From positions 11,691,896 to 11,755,895 of the forward strand of contig OY992837.1 of assembly GCA_963921425.1 (NCBI GenBank): 64,000 bases of DNA, written 5' to 3'. The notes below the pieces were generated by a model that did not search any database, had not been told where the DNA came from, and saw nothing but the letters and a program-made list of their open reading frames with translations. A program made the position numbers and the translations under genes. This document shows, piece after piece, positions 40,931 to 52,336 of the stretch (its first letter is position 1; the number at the start of each line of letters is the position of its first letter). The DNA comes from Dryas octopetala. Taxonomy: Eukaryota; Streptophyta; Magnoliopsida; Rosales; Rosaceae.

Positions 40931-43190
40931 TAAAATAGATATTTGTTGTTTTGGTTTTTTAAATAGAGGTTTGAACTTTGAGTTTAGAATCTCTACTATC
41001 ATCACAGCCATTCCATGTCACCTAAGTTAAAAGATTCGTAGGAAAAAAAACATATGCCTTTTAGTGAAAAATTATAGGTCTTTTCCCTTTTAAGATCCAA
41101 TGTAATTGCAGTAGTAATTTTGATTTAAATTTATGGTATAATTTTTATCATATTGGAGAAATCGAAGTTCGATTTTGCCATTAATTTATTAAATAGAATA
41201 AGGGAGAAATTCTTGAGTAGGGCTACTGACTACGTGTATAATACGACTTCAATGTTATGGCACAATATATATTGCTTACTTTAGATTATTGTGAATTTTA
41301 CCTGAAATAAACACACATATAATATATCATTACAGATTGTTCTATACACATTACAGGAAAGAATCTTTTTTATAAAAAATAAAAATAAATAAATAAACAA
41401 AAAAAAGTTACATGGTTTTTCTTCCTTTTTGTTAACCCAATCCAAATTACATAATTGGCATTCTTTGGCACAATCACGGAAGCATATATAAAAGGTGTAA
41501 ATGAGTAAATGGTGATGATAATGAGTAATGGCCATAATGTAGATTCTTTCAAAAACATAATACATTTACGATGCCAGATGGCATCAACCCAATGCAATTA
41601 TCTTGACATCTCTAATAATCATGAATATCGTGAAGACGCAGATAGGTATTATTGGACCCACAATTACAATGATTGTTTTCACACAAAATAATTAAACTGG
41701 ATTCAATCCTAATTATTTAAAGTTGGAGACTCAACATTGATTAAATATATTGAGATAAAAGCTTTGCTTTTTTTTTTTTTTTTTTTTGAGTCAAATATAA
41801 AAATAAAAAATACAAAGCTTTGCTTTGGACACGCCTCTTATACTTGATACTTCTCATTTTGGTACATCGGAGGAAATTCATCGGTACGTCTATTCTAATT
41901 ATAATTTATTACTCCATTCATTTTCATCGGAGGAATGAGTTCTCTAGCCTCCTTTCTTATTCTCTATAACAAGAACTAATCACATTAAAATTGAAGCATT
42001 TATTCCAAAGCTACAAGAAAATAGTGAAATTGAAACATTTATGATAAGAATAAATCGCATTAAAACTGAAACATTTATTCCAAAGCTATAAAAAAAATAG
42101 TGAGGATTTACAATGTAAGCATTATGAATAATGTTAGGGATCTTAAATTTATGAACCAATTTTATATACTAAATTTAAATCTTGAATAATGTGACAATAT
42201 ACATGTTAATATTTTATTTTTTATATATAGATGAGCTCCAAAGTCAATAAAAGTAGTGTTCATTGAAGGAATTCGAATGCTAGAAGCCTAGAACAATGTC
42301 AAAAAACATGCTGTGCGGCCGCCAAAATTTGCCCGAGTTTATGACTCAAAATCAGAATTTGTTGAATATTTTGCAAATTCTCTATTTTATATGTGACATG
42401 CGTCATCTTCTCAATATTGGGAGAGGTCCGATGTTAGAATCTTCATTTTTCAAAAAAAAAAAAAATTATGTAACATGTATCCATAAATACATTTGAATTC
42501 TAGACTTATAATTTCAGTGTTTATCTTGTATTTATGTCTAAAATTATGTTATTTTAGATTTATACATAATTATTCTTTCAATATAACTCCCAAAGCGAGG
42601 TTGTTTTAAATAAAAACCCATGAAATCAAGACGAGAAAGCTAATCCTATTTTTGTGTCCAGATATACATGCATATTGCTATTTTCTAGTATTCTCGATCT
42701 TTTGGCAATATTTAAGGCTTTTCACACAATTGACCATCAAGTTCCTAATTTTAACCAGACTCTCTCGGGTAGAGTTCAGGATCATGCATCTCATTGTCTC
42801 ATTGCTTGATTGTGTTGAAGTATGTGGTTATAGCACATTCCATTTGCATAAATTATTGTACAACAATATATGTGTGATCATGTGAGTTCCTTAATTGGTT
42901 GGTTTAGATACCCATCTCTATAGCATTACCATACACTTGGTCGCTTAGAGATCCACCTTATAAAAATTCTACTATCTACAATATTAAAGATGGTATGATT
43001 GCTTGAATGTGACTCTGATTGACTGTATACAGGCTACTTGTTCCATTCTTCTTCATCAATCAATCAATATCTCTTTGATCCTTAGTGGAGAAAGCCAAAG
43101 GTACAATCCGCAGCACAAGACAAAATTAATGCTGATACAGGCGGTGATTTGGGATTTGGGGTTTGGCCACCTTGAAAGGGATTGAAAGAT
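40931..43190. other. Gene-free AT-rich DNA
   Basis: Holds one micro-insertion (41771) and scattered short frames without motifs. No RNA gene or repeat boundary was identified. Confidence 0.45.
41771..41813 (-). mobile_element. Short truncated retroinsertion, 43 bp
   Basis: T17 then GAGTCAAATATAAAAA and an AT-rich stretch, inserted between 13-bp direct repeats AAAGCTTTGCTTT at 41758-41770 and 41814-41826. On the minus strand it is a LINE-like 3' end with poly(A). Confidence 0.8.
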
Positions 43191-43191
43191 A

Positions 43192-43481
43192 CATTTAGGG
43201 TTGCTTCTACAGGAAGTACTTCTGCTCACAAGCATTTTTGCTAGAAGTGGTTTTGCTAGAAACACAACAAAATTTTTAAGAAAAATCTAAGTGCTTCCTG
43301 GAAATGCATTTGGAAGCACTTCCTGAGGAAGCACCTACCAGTTGCTTCTCCAAGGAAGCATTACAAGTGCTTTTATAACCCAAAACACTTTTAAATTTTT
43401 CTACCAAACGTCACCAAAAGCGCTTTTGGTTGTCTGGAAGCACTTTTAACCCTCCCAGAAGCAGTCTCAAATGAGCCCTTA
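43192..43481. mobile_element. MITE rich in GGAAGCACTT palindromes
   Basis: The two halves are imperfect inverted copies. AAGCACTT/AAGTGCTT and GGAAGCA/TGCTTCC occur many times in both orientations. The right end, read inverted, is TAAGGGCTCATTTGAGACTG; the left end is a diverged or truncated version. TSD not clear. Confidence 0.6.
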
Positions 43482-43654
43482 ATATATCCATGATTGAATA
43501 AACATGAACATCCAAAACTGTAAGGAAGAGAATGCCAATATGGTTGAAAATTCAGGTAATTAATTAATATGCATAACTCAATAATTAATGTTAGAAACCA
43601 AGTTGTTCAGTAATGTTTTCTTATCAGGAAATCAAGGGTTAATGATACAAACTA

Positions 43655-43735
43655 AAAGTTCACCCAAGTGGTGGGGGTGTGTGAGTTAAGTCTAGAGTTC
43701 CATTCCCACCAATATAAAAATAAAAAATAAAAAAA
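43655..43735 (+). mobile_element. Short SINE-like sequence with A-rich tail
   Basis: CACCCAAGTGGTGGGGGTGT resembles an A-box region and AGAGTTCCATTCCCACC a B-box region, followed by AATATAAAAATAAAAAA. It looks like a tRNA-related SINE or truncated head with tail. TSD not found. Confidence 0.4.
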
Positions 43736-43843
43736 TTGGCCTTATGACAAAATATGAAAATTATCTAATAATATAACATGCCAAATTATCAAATAAGAAA
43801 AAAGTTTTGTCACAAAAGTATTTAAAAACAAAATCAAATTATA

Positions 43844-44273
43844 CTTAGAGATAATTAAGCTTGGCTATTTTAGAAAAACAGTTTTTAGATGAAGACCAGA
43901 GGTGTTTTAAAATTGATTAAAAAATCATTTTAATTCATAATAAAGTTCTTTAATTTATGACAAAGTTTTTTTAATTCATAATAAAGTCATTTTAATTCAT
44001 AATAAAGTCATCTCCCGATTTAAAGGGTATTTCACCCCCCCCCCCCCAGATTTAAATGGTATTTCCCCTCTTAGAATATAAAGTAGGCTTTGTAGAAGCT
44101 ACATGTTAGATTTTAACTTTAAAATTTTGTGCGGAACCTAAAATTTTGTGCTTAAAACCTAACATAAAGTCATCAAACAAGAAAAATAAAAAGACTTGAT
44201 TAAAAACCTTAAATCACTACCGGTTTTAAACTAAAAAAAACTCATAAAATGAATTGAACTCTAAATCTCTCTT
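43844..44273 (+). repeat. Dispersed repeat, copy A (unoccupied)
   Basis: Matches 57011-59138 in inverted orientation once the nested insertion there is removed. Shared blocks include GAAAAACAGTTTTTAGAT, TAGAAGCT, AACCTAACATAAAG/TTTATGTTAGGTT and ACTACCGGT. It carries TTTAAAATT only once (43906-43914), at the position where copy B has a 9-bp duplication and an insert. A C run at about 44034-44047 interrupts it. Function unknown. Confidence 0.8.
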
Positions 44274-44338
44274 ATACTTATCTGTCAAATTGACCTTCAT
44301 TTTATAGTTCCAATTTCGACCTATTTAACCTTTAACTG

Positions 44339-44354
44339 ATGGCCAAAAAAAAAA
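44339..44354 (+). mobile_element. Micro-retroinsertion ATGGCC + A10
   Basis: Flanked by perfect 12-bp direct repeats AACCTTTAACTG at 44327-44338 and 44355-44366. Confidence 0.75.
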
Positions 44355-44758
44355 AACCTTTAACTGTATCGACCCTTTTGACTGTCTAAAACAAGTAACA
44401 ATTGCAAAATTGGTTCAAATTAAATAATTTTGATATCAAACTCCATAATAAAACAACATATTAGACAAGCAAGCACGCCGAACACGTATCATAGTCTAAG
44501 ATAACCAAAATTGTCAGATGATGACTAGGCTGACGTGGACTAAGCACTATATATGGGCTGTCGAGTCTCCAGCTTTGAAAGGCTTGAAAGCATACAACAA
44601 ATTTGACTAATTAACTCATTTTGTTTTACAATAATATTATCCTAATTTATTGATTCTGATTAATGTGACAGATGACATGTCAAACTCCCACATCAGTCAA
44701 AATTTATAAAATTAAAATATAATATGGTGCTGTAAGTCTGTAACACTACTCTTTGATT

Positions 44759-45122
44759 CAGGGTTAAATACAAAAATGATACACAAACTTTACAATGAGT
44801 CTCAATTTAATCCACTAACTATAAAAAGTATCAATTTGGTTCACAAACTTTCCAAGTTGTATCAAAGCAGTACAAATGCTAACTTTTATCAGAAAATTAA
44901 GGAAATTGGTCACATGAAAATGTGAACGGACGAAAATGCCTTTGAAAATGTGGTCACCTGCTGTGCACATGACCAGTTTTCGTTAAATTTTTCGATGGAA
45001 GTTAACGTTTGTACTGTTTTGATACAACTTACAAAGTTCGTGAATCAAATTGATACTTTTTATAGATAGTGGACCAAATTGAGATTCACTATAAAGTTCG
45101 TAGACCATTTTTGTATTTAACC
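44759..45122. mobile_element. Foldback MITE with CTTTGATT target duplication
   Basis: The ends read GGGTTAAATACAAAAATG and, inverted, GGTTAAATACAAAAATGG. The arms carry ATCAATTTGGT, AACTTT and GTTTGTACTG blocks in opposite orientation. CTTTGATT occurs directly outside both ends (44751-44758, 45123-45130), an 8-bp TSD, or 9-10 bp with mismatches. It lies 37 bp from the left end of the large MULE. Confidence 0.85.
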
Positions 45123-45383
45123 CTTTGATTTATTATGTTGTTTTGTCATATAATAGAGAGCGGATTCCTTACCAGGCTTTTTGGTACCAGACTGGTACCC
45201 AATTTTGTATCTTAGCCCTTCAATCAATCTAATGATTTCATAATACACCATATGAGTAATGATGTCCATATTTATTCTCATCCAAATAAAATAATATTTT
45301 ATTTTTTATCCAATTCTTTAAATAAATTTTTGTTTTGGTTGTGTTCCTTAATCAATGTGAACCTAGTCTAATTGGCTTCCCGC

Positions 45384-45401
45384 GTTTGACAAAAAAAAAA
45401 T
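45384..45401 (+). mobile_element. Micro-retroinsertion in the left MULE repeat
   Basis: GTTTGAC plus an A run between 13-bp direct repeats ATTGGCTTCCCGC (45371-45383, 45402-45414). The equivalent insertion is also in the right inverted repeat near 48988-49015, so it predates the spread of this copy or was homogenised between the ends. Confidence 0.75.
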
Positions 45402-45797
45402 ATTGGCTTCCCGCTTGTTTAGCTCTGGAGCTTCTTCCATACTTCTACTTCACAAACATTCACTCCATTAGACTATGATTGCTTCTAGTGCCTTTCATTC
45501 AGTTTTCAACTTCCCTCATATTTTTTCATTCTGAATTAATTCAATCATTTATTGCTGGGTTGCACAACAATTTGTCTTATCAAATTTTTTCAAGGTATGT
45601 CTTAGTTTTTCAATTATAATTTCGTTTATTTTTCATCACTTACTGAGTTATATTTACTTGACATGGTTGGCAAATACATCTAATTCTCCAAAAATTCATA
45701 TTCTGATTTATGTTTTCGTCTTTTGAGGGGTTTTTTTTTTTTTTTGAATGCTTACTACTTACTCTGCTCTTAGACTTGGTATATTGCAGAGTTGAAA

Positions 45798-48489
45798 ATG
45801 AGTAATTCAACAACTACAGACATCAATGATAAAGATGATTTGGGTGATTTAGCTTGTAAACCAAGATGTGGTATGGAGTTTGATTATGAAGAAATGGCCT
45901 ACAATTTTTATAATGAATATGGGAGGAAAATGAGGTTTTCCATTAGAAAAGACAACCAAAACAAAAATAGAAGAACATGTGAAGTCACTTCAAGAGTTTA
46001 CCTTTGTTGGAAGGAGGGTTTTCGACCTAAAGCTAAGCAAAATCAGATCATTAAAAATCCAAGAGCAGAGACAAGGACAGGGTGTGGTGCTCAAATGGTT
46101 ATCAAGTTGAATAGATATAATGGTAAGTATTTTATACATAGTTTTGTGGAACAACACAACCATCCACTTGTGAAACCATAGTGTGTACATATGCTTCCAT
46201 CTCACAGGGAAATACATGACTCACAAGCTATTCAAATAGATTTAGTAGAAGAATCTGGGATATTGCCTAGTTCTGCATATGAGTTGATGGAAAGACAAGC
46301 TGGAGGAAGGGAATCTCTTGGATATACAAAAATAGATCAAAAGAACTACCTTCGATCTAAGAGGCAAAAAAAAAAATGGCATATGGTGAAGCTGGCAGCT
46401 TGTTGAAATATTTTCAAAATCATACACTAGAAAATCCATCATTTTATTATGCTATACAATTGGACAATGAAGAACAAATAACTAATATATTTTGGGCAGA
46501 TGCTAGAATGATAATTGACTATGGTCATTTTGGTGATTTTGTTTCATTTGATACAACTTACAAAACCAATGAAGCAGGTCGCCCATTTGGTGTGTTTGTA
46601 GGATTTAATCATCATCGAGAGATTGCAATTTTTGGGGCAGCATTGATGTATGATGAATGTGCCGATTCATTTATTTGGCTATTTGAAACATTTTTGAAGG
46701 CAATGTCCAAGAAGGCTCCAAAAACCATTTTCACAGATGGGAATCCTGCAATGGCGAAAGCTCTTGCAATTGTTATGCCAGACACATACCATAGGCTTTG
46801 CACATGGCATATAAAGCATAATGCCATAAATCATTTAAATTTATTGTTCAAGGGACCCAATGTGGTTAAGAGCATTATGTCAAAGTTTATGGATGAATAT
46901 GAAGATGAGGATGAATTTCTAGCTGCTTGGGATGCAATGCTTGAAGACTATAAAGTGCGTCATAACCAATGGTTGGAAAGCATATATAAGTTGAGGGAAA
47001 AATGGGCTATGGCATATGTAAAGTGGGCATGGTCAGCAGGAGCAAAAACCACCCAACTGAGTGAGAGTTTTAATTCTACATTAAAAAAGTATTTGAACTC
47101 AAACCATGATGTGCTACAATTTTTCATGCATTTTGACAGGGTGCTTAATGAAAAAAGGTATAAAGAGTCTCAAGCTGAGTATATATGAGTTGTGTTATAA
47201 AAATGCTCAGGTGAGAGTTCCTGCTATGATGGTAAGACAAGCAGGTAATATTTATACCAAAACAATATTTGAGGATTTCCAACAGCAATATGGGGACTCT
47301 ATTGATTTACGAATAAAAAAAATTGATGATCATGATGAAAATATTGTATATACAGTTGTTGCACCTTATGGTGACTTTAGAGAAAGACAAGTAAGGAGGA
47401 AAAAATATTCAAACAACATATCTTGCAGCTGTAGACTATTTGAGATGAAAGGTATTTTGTGCAACCACACCATTAAAGTCCTTCGGGAAGCCATAGACAT
47501 GCTAGAGATTCCTAGTCAATATATTCTTAAAAGGTGGACACAAAAAGCAAGAGCCCAAAGTGTACAAGACATGCATGGGAGGGACATTCAAGCCGATGCT
47601 AACTTGCAACAGACTTCCCGATATAGGTATTTGTGCCACACATTTACAAGGATATCATCTAGGGCTTCAGAAAATGAAGATGCTTATAGTTTGGCTCTTG
47701 ACTATGCAAAAAATTTGAGCAAAATGATTGAAGACATGCTAAGTTTAAAAATTGATGGTCCAGTGCAAGATAAGAATGAAGACCCTGCTCCCATTACTAA
47801 TATAGATTGTGCTAATGGTTATAGTGCTCATTGCTCGGATAATGTAAATGTTGTCCAAGCAAAATGATTAAAGAAAAGAGAGACTTCTCAAAGAAGAAGA
47901 CGATTTAAAAGTGTTTTGGAGAAAGCTTTAGCAAAAAGAAACGAACATCAAGCTCTCTTTTGTCAAAGGTAAAAGTTATTTACAATTGAATAATATATAA
48001 TGACATGGAGATTTTTACAATTGAATCTAACTATGTTCATTATGCTATACAGGAATCACAAAATTGTAAGGAAGCAAGTGCAACAGAAAATTATATCGCT
48101 GCTCCTCCATTACCTTCTAAATCTTCTCAGGCAAAGTTTATATTATCTTAAAAATTTATCATATTAATTAATATGTTATACTTAAGTTTATTGGGCATAT
48201 AGATTCCTACAATGATGGGTGGAACTAGCCAATGTCTACCAACAATGTACCCTGCAAATTTGGTGAGTGCTTATGAATTTATTATGTATATGTGTATCCT
48301 TGATGTTGATAATGGATTATTATTGGTTTGTTATAGTTGTAGGATAGCATGCTTAATTCAATGTCATGGATGGCATATGAAGAACCTCAATGTACTACCT
48401 TTCAAGCGTTACTTCAAACTAACCCCACCACATTTGCCCTTGCATATCACGATAAAGGACCAACACCTTCAAGTTCATATCACATTTGA
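45798..48489 (+). pseudogene. FAR1/FRS-like MULE transposase, broken
   Basis: Domains in order: FAR1-type zinc-binding DNA-binding domain (about 45870-46175, ending EQHNHPLV), MULE transposase core (about 46470-47180) with FVSFDTTYKTN, FTDGNPAMAKAL and LSESFNS as likely DDE region, and a SWIM zinc finger (CSC...LCNH, near 47425-47470). Lesions: in-frame TAG at 46179, a frameshift at an 11-A run (46366-46376), an ATAT insertion near 47185, and TGA at 47866 after which the frame continues. Putative small 3' exons, 48053-48130 (GC donor), 48203-48262 and 48343-48489, end in family-like sequence (DSMLNSMSWMAYEEPQCTTF). The start is the ATG at 45798; the TTG upstream is not a start. Family knowledge: FAR1 and FHY3 are domesticated MULE transposases; here the gene still lies between inverted repeats, so a transposon origin is favoured. 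Confidence 0.9.
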
Positions 48490-49361
48490 AAGGATACTGG
48501 AATTCAGATTTAAAAGTTGAAGAGAAAAGCCTAATAGCAAAGATGCCACTGAAGTTCTCTTTCTGTGGTGGAGACATAGTTTAGGGACTATATACTTTGA
48601 AAAATTAGAGTGCAATCTGCAGAGCATCTCTGTAGCAGCAACCTTAATATCTATTCAGAACAACTCTCATCAAATTTTGTGATCATTTTTACTTTCTTGA
48701 TGTTTTTCTTTTAGTCTCTATTTTTGTACAAACACAAGGTGAACAGGAGAGAGCATATGTTGATTATAAAGGGCTAATAGAAGAACATGAAGATTAATTA
48801 GGCAAAAATTAGATAAGACAAATTGTTGTGCAACCCAGCAATGAATGATTGAATTAATTCAAAGTTTGAAAATAGGAGGGGAGTTGAAGACCGAATGAAA
48901 GGCACTGGAAGCAATCATAGTCTAATGGAGTGAATGTTTGTGAAGTGGAAGTCTGGAAGAAGCTCTAGAGCTAAACAAGTGGGAAGCTAATTTTTTTTTT
49001 TTGGTCAAACGCTGGAAGCCAATAGTATGGGTTCACATTGTTTAAGGAACACAACCAAAAAATTAATAATTTTTTTTTGTCAAACCCGAGAAGCCAATTA
49101 GTCTGGGTGGAAAAAGTGTTAAATTTCGAAGTTTTCGGCGAAAATTTCGATTTTTTGGGGTGTCGAAATCGAAAACCCATTTTTGTTAAATTTTTGGGAT
49201 AATTTCGGCGAAATTTTCGAAAATTTCGGCGGCGAGACAGATCTGGCTTTGGAAGGAAGGCTGGGTTTTGGAAAAAATGGAAACCTTAGCAGGGACTAGG
49301 GAGACACCGAGACAGGCGGTGGGAAGCTGGGATCTCCCCCGACTAAGATCTGGGTTTTTGG

Positions 49362-49495
49362 ACGGCGGGGGGCGACGGCAGAAGGGCGACAGCGGGGGGC
49401 GACAGCGGGGGGGCGATCGCGGGGGGGCGACGGCAGGGGGGCGACAGCGGGTGGGCGACGACGGGGGAGCGATGGCGGGGGGCGACGGCAGAGGG
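49362..49495 (+). repeat. G-rich minisatellite, GGGGGGCGACGGCA variants
   Basis: About nine imperfect units of 14-16 bp (GGGGGGCGAC followed by GGCA, AGCG or GACG), very G-rich on the plus strand, followed by a GA array (about 49497-49523). Translations in any frame are artefacts. Confidence 0.9.
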
Positions 49496-49496
49496 G

Positions 49497-49528
<32 letters not shown>

Positions 49529-49561
49529 AAAAAACAGTAGCTGCTGAGTGCTGACTGGAGA

Positions 49562-49717
49562 CTCGGGGGAGAAGAAAGGAAAGGAAAGGAAGGGAAAAAA
49601 AAGAAGAAAAAAAAAAAAGAAAAGGGAGGAAAAAAAAAAAAGAAGAGAAAAAAAAGAAAAAAAAGAAAAAAAAAGAAAAAAAAGAAAAAAAAAAGAAAAA
49701 AAAAAGAGAAAAAAATT
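49562..49717 (+). repeat. About 155-bp uninterrupted purine tract
   Basis: Only A and G on the plus strand. A truncated second copy begins directly after the N gap at 51466. Confidence 0.95.
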
Positions 49718-50301
49718 AAAAGGTTTAGGATTGATTGGGGTTTGCCGGTTTGGGGCATTTGGACAATTGTAAGGAAAAGAAATGGTTTGAAGTTTTATTT
49801 GGTCGTTTGGAGTTTCGTTTAGTTGTTTTTAAACCATAAATTAGTAAACTATAATATATTTCTATATAAAAAATAATTTAAAATATCCTAAAAGGCTTAA
49901 CCCTAATATCATATACCATATTCTAAACAATATAGAATATAGATCATAAAATACATAGGGTTTAGTATACAGATTATAGAGTATAAATAATATACTAATT
50001 TTATTTAACAGTATTTGTCTTCAGCGTGTACTATATTCATCTTATATCACATAAAACCTACTATATAATTTGATTTCTTCAATGTTTTTTATCAATTTAG
50101 TAGATAATATATTAAATAAACATATGGTAAAGTTTTCATTCAAAATTTCCGTATTTTGATAGCAATTTCCATCATTTCTGTCTAATTTTGTCGAAATTAA
50201 AATCTTGAAATTTCCATCGAAATTTCCTCGAAACTCGAAATTTTATTCCTTGGGTGGAACACAACAACAAAAAATTGTTTAAAGAGTTAGATAAAAATAA
50301 A

Positions 50302-50990
50302 GAATTAATTACTATAGGGTGCATGTTATGCATCCTATTTAATCTCTAATGCACAAATTAATTTTATTTAACAACAAGGTAACTATCAATTGTATTGCAG
50401 TGCCAGCTGGCTTATTTTGAAATATAGTGAATTGTCATTTTATTTCTTATTTTTTGTCTTTCTCTTTTCTCCTCTCTCTCTCTCTCTCCTCGCTATGTCT
50501 CTCTTCATCACCTTCTTATTCTTTTTTTTCATAGATCTGAAACTTTTTTTTTTTGTCAAAAGATTTGGAATTCAGATCTTGAAAAATATTGAAATTATGA
50601 ATTGAAACTGTGAACTGAAATTGCAAAACTGAAACTGCGACTTTTTGAGTTTGTTAACTGTGTCAGACAACTAAAATTGCGTCTTGATAAGAGTGTTTTC
50701 TATATCTGAAACTGCGAGCGAAAACTAAAACTACGAGTGAAAACTGAACTACAAGTGAAAATTGAAACTTTTTATGATTAAATTTGTTTGCATAGTGTTG
50801 AAACTGTTTTAAGTTGTGGATCAATTTATGTTACCTGAAAATTAAATTTATGGTTTTAAGTGGGTTGATGTTACCTAAAAATTAAAATTATGGTTGTTGG
50901 TGGGTTGATGTTACCTTAAAATTAAATTTGTGAAATTGAGTGTTTTTGGTTAACTTGTTGGGCTGTGAGTACCTTAAAGTTAATGAACTC
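50302..50990. mobile_element. Nested insertion 2 in the right MULE repeat, 689 bp
   Basis: Flanked by the perfect 9-bp repeat AAAAATAAA (50293-50301, 50991-50999); the opposite MULE arm has this sequence uninterrupted. The ends GAATTAATTAC and, inverted, GAGTTCATTAAC are a weak terminal inverted repeat. The interior has a CT array and degenerate tandem GAAACTGCGA/GAAACTACAAG motifs (about 50600-50770). Confidence 0.82.
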
Positions 50991-51265
50991 AAAAATAAAA
51001 TATTATTTTATTTGGATAAGAATAAATATGGACATCATTACTCCTATGATGCATTATGAAACCATTAGATTGATTGAAGGGCTAAGATACAAAGTTGGGT
51101 ACCAGTCTGGTACCAAAAAGTCTGGTACCAAAAAGTCTGGTAAGGAATCCGCGCACTTAGGAAAATGTGCATGGTTTGATGGAAGATGAAGATAAACATG
51201 CATGCGCATCGTCATTGGATGGAGATTGGAGGATGGTCATCAAATCCAATTTGGCTTCTTAGGGC

Positions 51266-51465
51266 NNNNNNNNNNNNNNNNNNNNNNNNNNNNNNNNNNN
51301 NNNNNNNNNNNNNNNNNNNNNNNNNNNNNNNNNNNNNNNNNNNNNNNNNNNNNNNNNNNNNNNNNNNNNNNNNNNNNNNNNNNNNNNNNNNNNNNNNNNN
51401 NNNNNNNNNNNNNNNNNNNNNNNNNNNNNNNNNNNNNNNNNNNNNNNNNNNNNNNNNNNNNNNNN
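51266..51465. other. Assembly gap of 200 N
   Basis: Exactly 200 undetermined bases. Frames crossing the gap are meaningless. Confidence 1.
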
Positions 51466-52286
51466 AGAAAAGGGAGGAAAAAAAAAGAAGAGAAAAAAAA
51501 GAAAAAAAAAAGAAAAAAAAAAGAGAAAAAAATTAAAAGGTTTAGGATTGATTGGGGTTTGCCGGTTTGGGCATTTGGACAATTGTAAAGAAAAGAAATG
51601 GTTTGAAGTTTTATTTGGTCGTTTTGGAGTTTCGTTTAGTTGTTTTTAAACCATAAATTAGTAAACTATAATATATTTCTATATAAAAAATAATTTAAAA
51701 TATCCTAAAAGGCTTAAACCCTAATATCATATACCATATTCTAAACAATATAGAATATAGATCATAAAATACATAGGGTTTAGTTTACAGATTATAGAAG
51801 TATAAATAATATACTAATTTTATTTAACAGTATTTGTCTTCAGCGTGTACTATATTCATCTTATATCACATAAAACCTACTATATAATTTGATTTCTTCA
51901 ATGTTTTTTATCAATTTAGTAGATAATATATTAAATAAACATATGGTAAAGTTTCATTCAAAATTTCCGTATTTTGATAGCAATTTCCATCATTTCCGTC
52001 TAATTTTTGTCGAAATTTAAAAATCTTCGAATTTCGAAGATTCCTCGAAACCCGAAATTTTATTCCTTGGGTGGAACACAACAACAAAAAAATTGTTTAA
52101 AGAGTTAGATAAAAAATAAAGAATTAATTACTATAGGGTGCATGTTATGCATCCTATTTAATCTCTAGTGCACAAATTAATTTTATTTAACAACAAGGTA
52201 ACTATCAATTGTATTGCAGTGCCAGCTGGCTTATTTTGAAATATAGTGAATTGTCATTTTATTTCTTATTTTTTGTCTTTCTCTTT

Positions 52287-52336
<50 letters not shown>

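Larger units (their letters stand above)
49113..50250. mobile_element. Nested insertion 1 in the right MULE repeat, 1,138 bp
   Basis: Flanked by the perfect 9-bp direct repeat TGGGTGGAA (49104-49112, 50251-50259). The ends are weak inverted repeats built on AAATTTCGA and TTTCG. It contains the GC-rich minisatellite and the long purine tract. No transposase; a non-autonomous, probably Mutator-type element. Confidence 0.82.
45160..51152 (+). mobile_element. Large Mutator-like element (MULE) with long inverted repeats
   Basis: The left terminal inverted repeat (45160-45581, about 420 bp) starts GCGGATTCCTTACCAG; the right one ends with its complement at 51152 and, inside-out, begins at 48812. 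Matches cover the whole arm, including GGTACCAGACTGGTACC, ATGGACATCATTACTC and TTGTTGTGCAACCCAGCAAT. The right arm is interrupted by two later insertions (49113-50250 and 50302-50990) and has a partial internal duplication. The interior encodes a FAR1-like transposase pseudogene on the plus strand. Without the inserts it would be about 4.1 kb. I see no matching 9-bp TSD outside the ends, perhaps through decay, or because the right side meets an assembly break. Confidence 0.88.

Noticed and set aside
49186-49758. 190-codon minus-strand frame rich in Phe and Pro
   Set aside because: It translates the purine tract and the G-rich minisatellite; no domain, and it lies inside a nested transposon.
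51186-51588. Frames of 107-128 codons across the gap
   Set aside because: Most of their length is undetermined bases; no evidence of coding.
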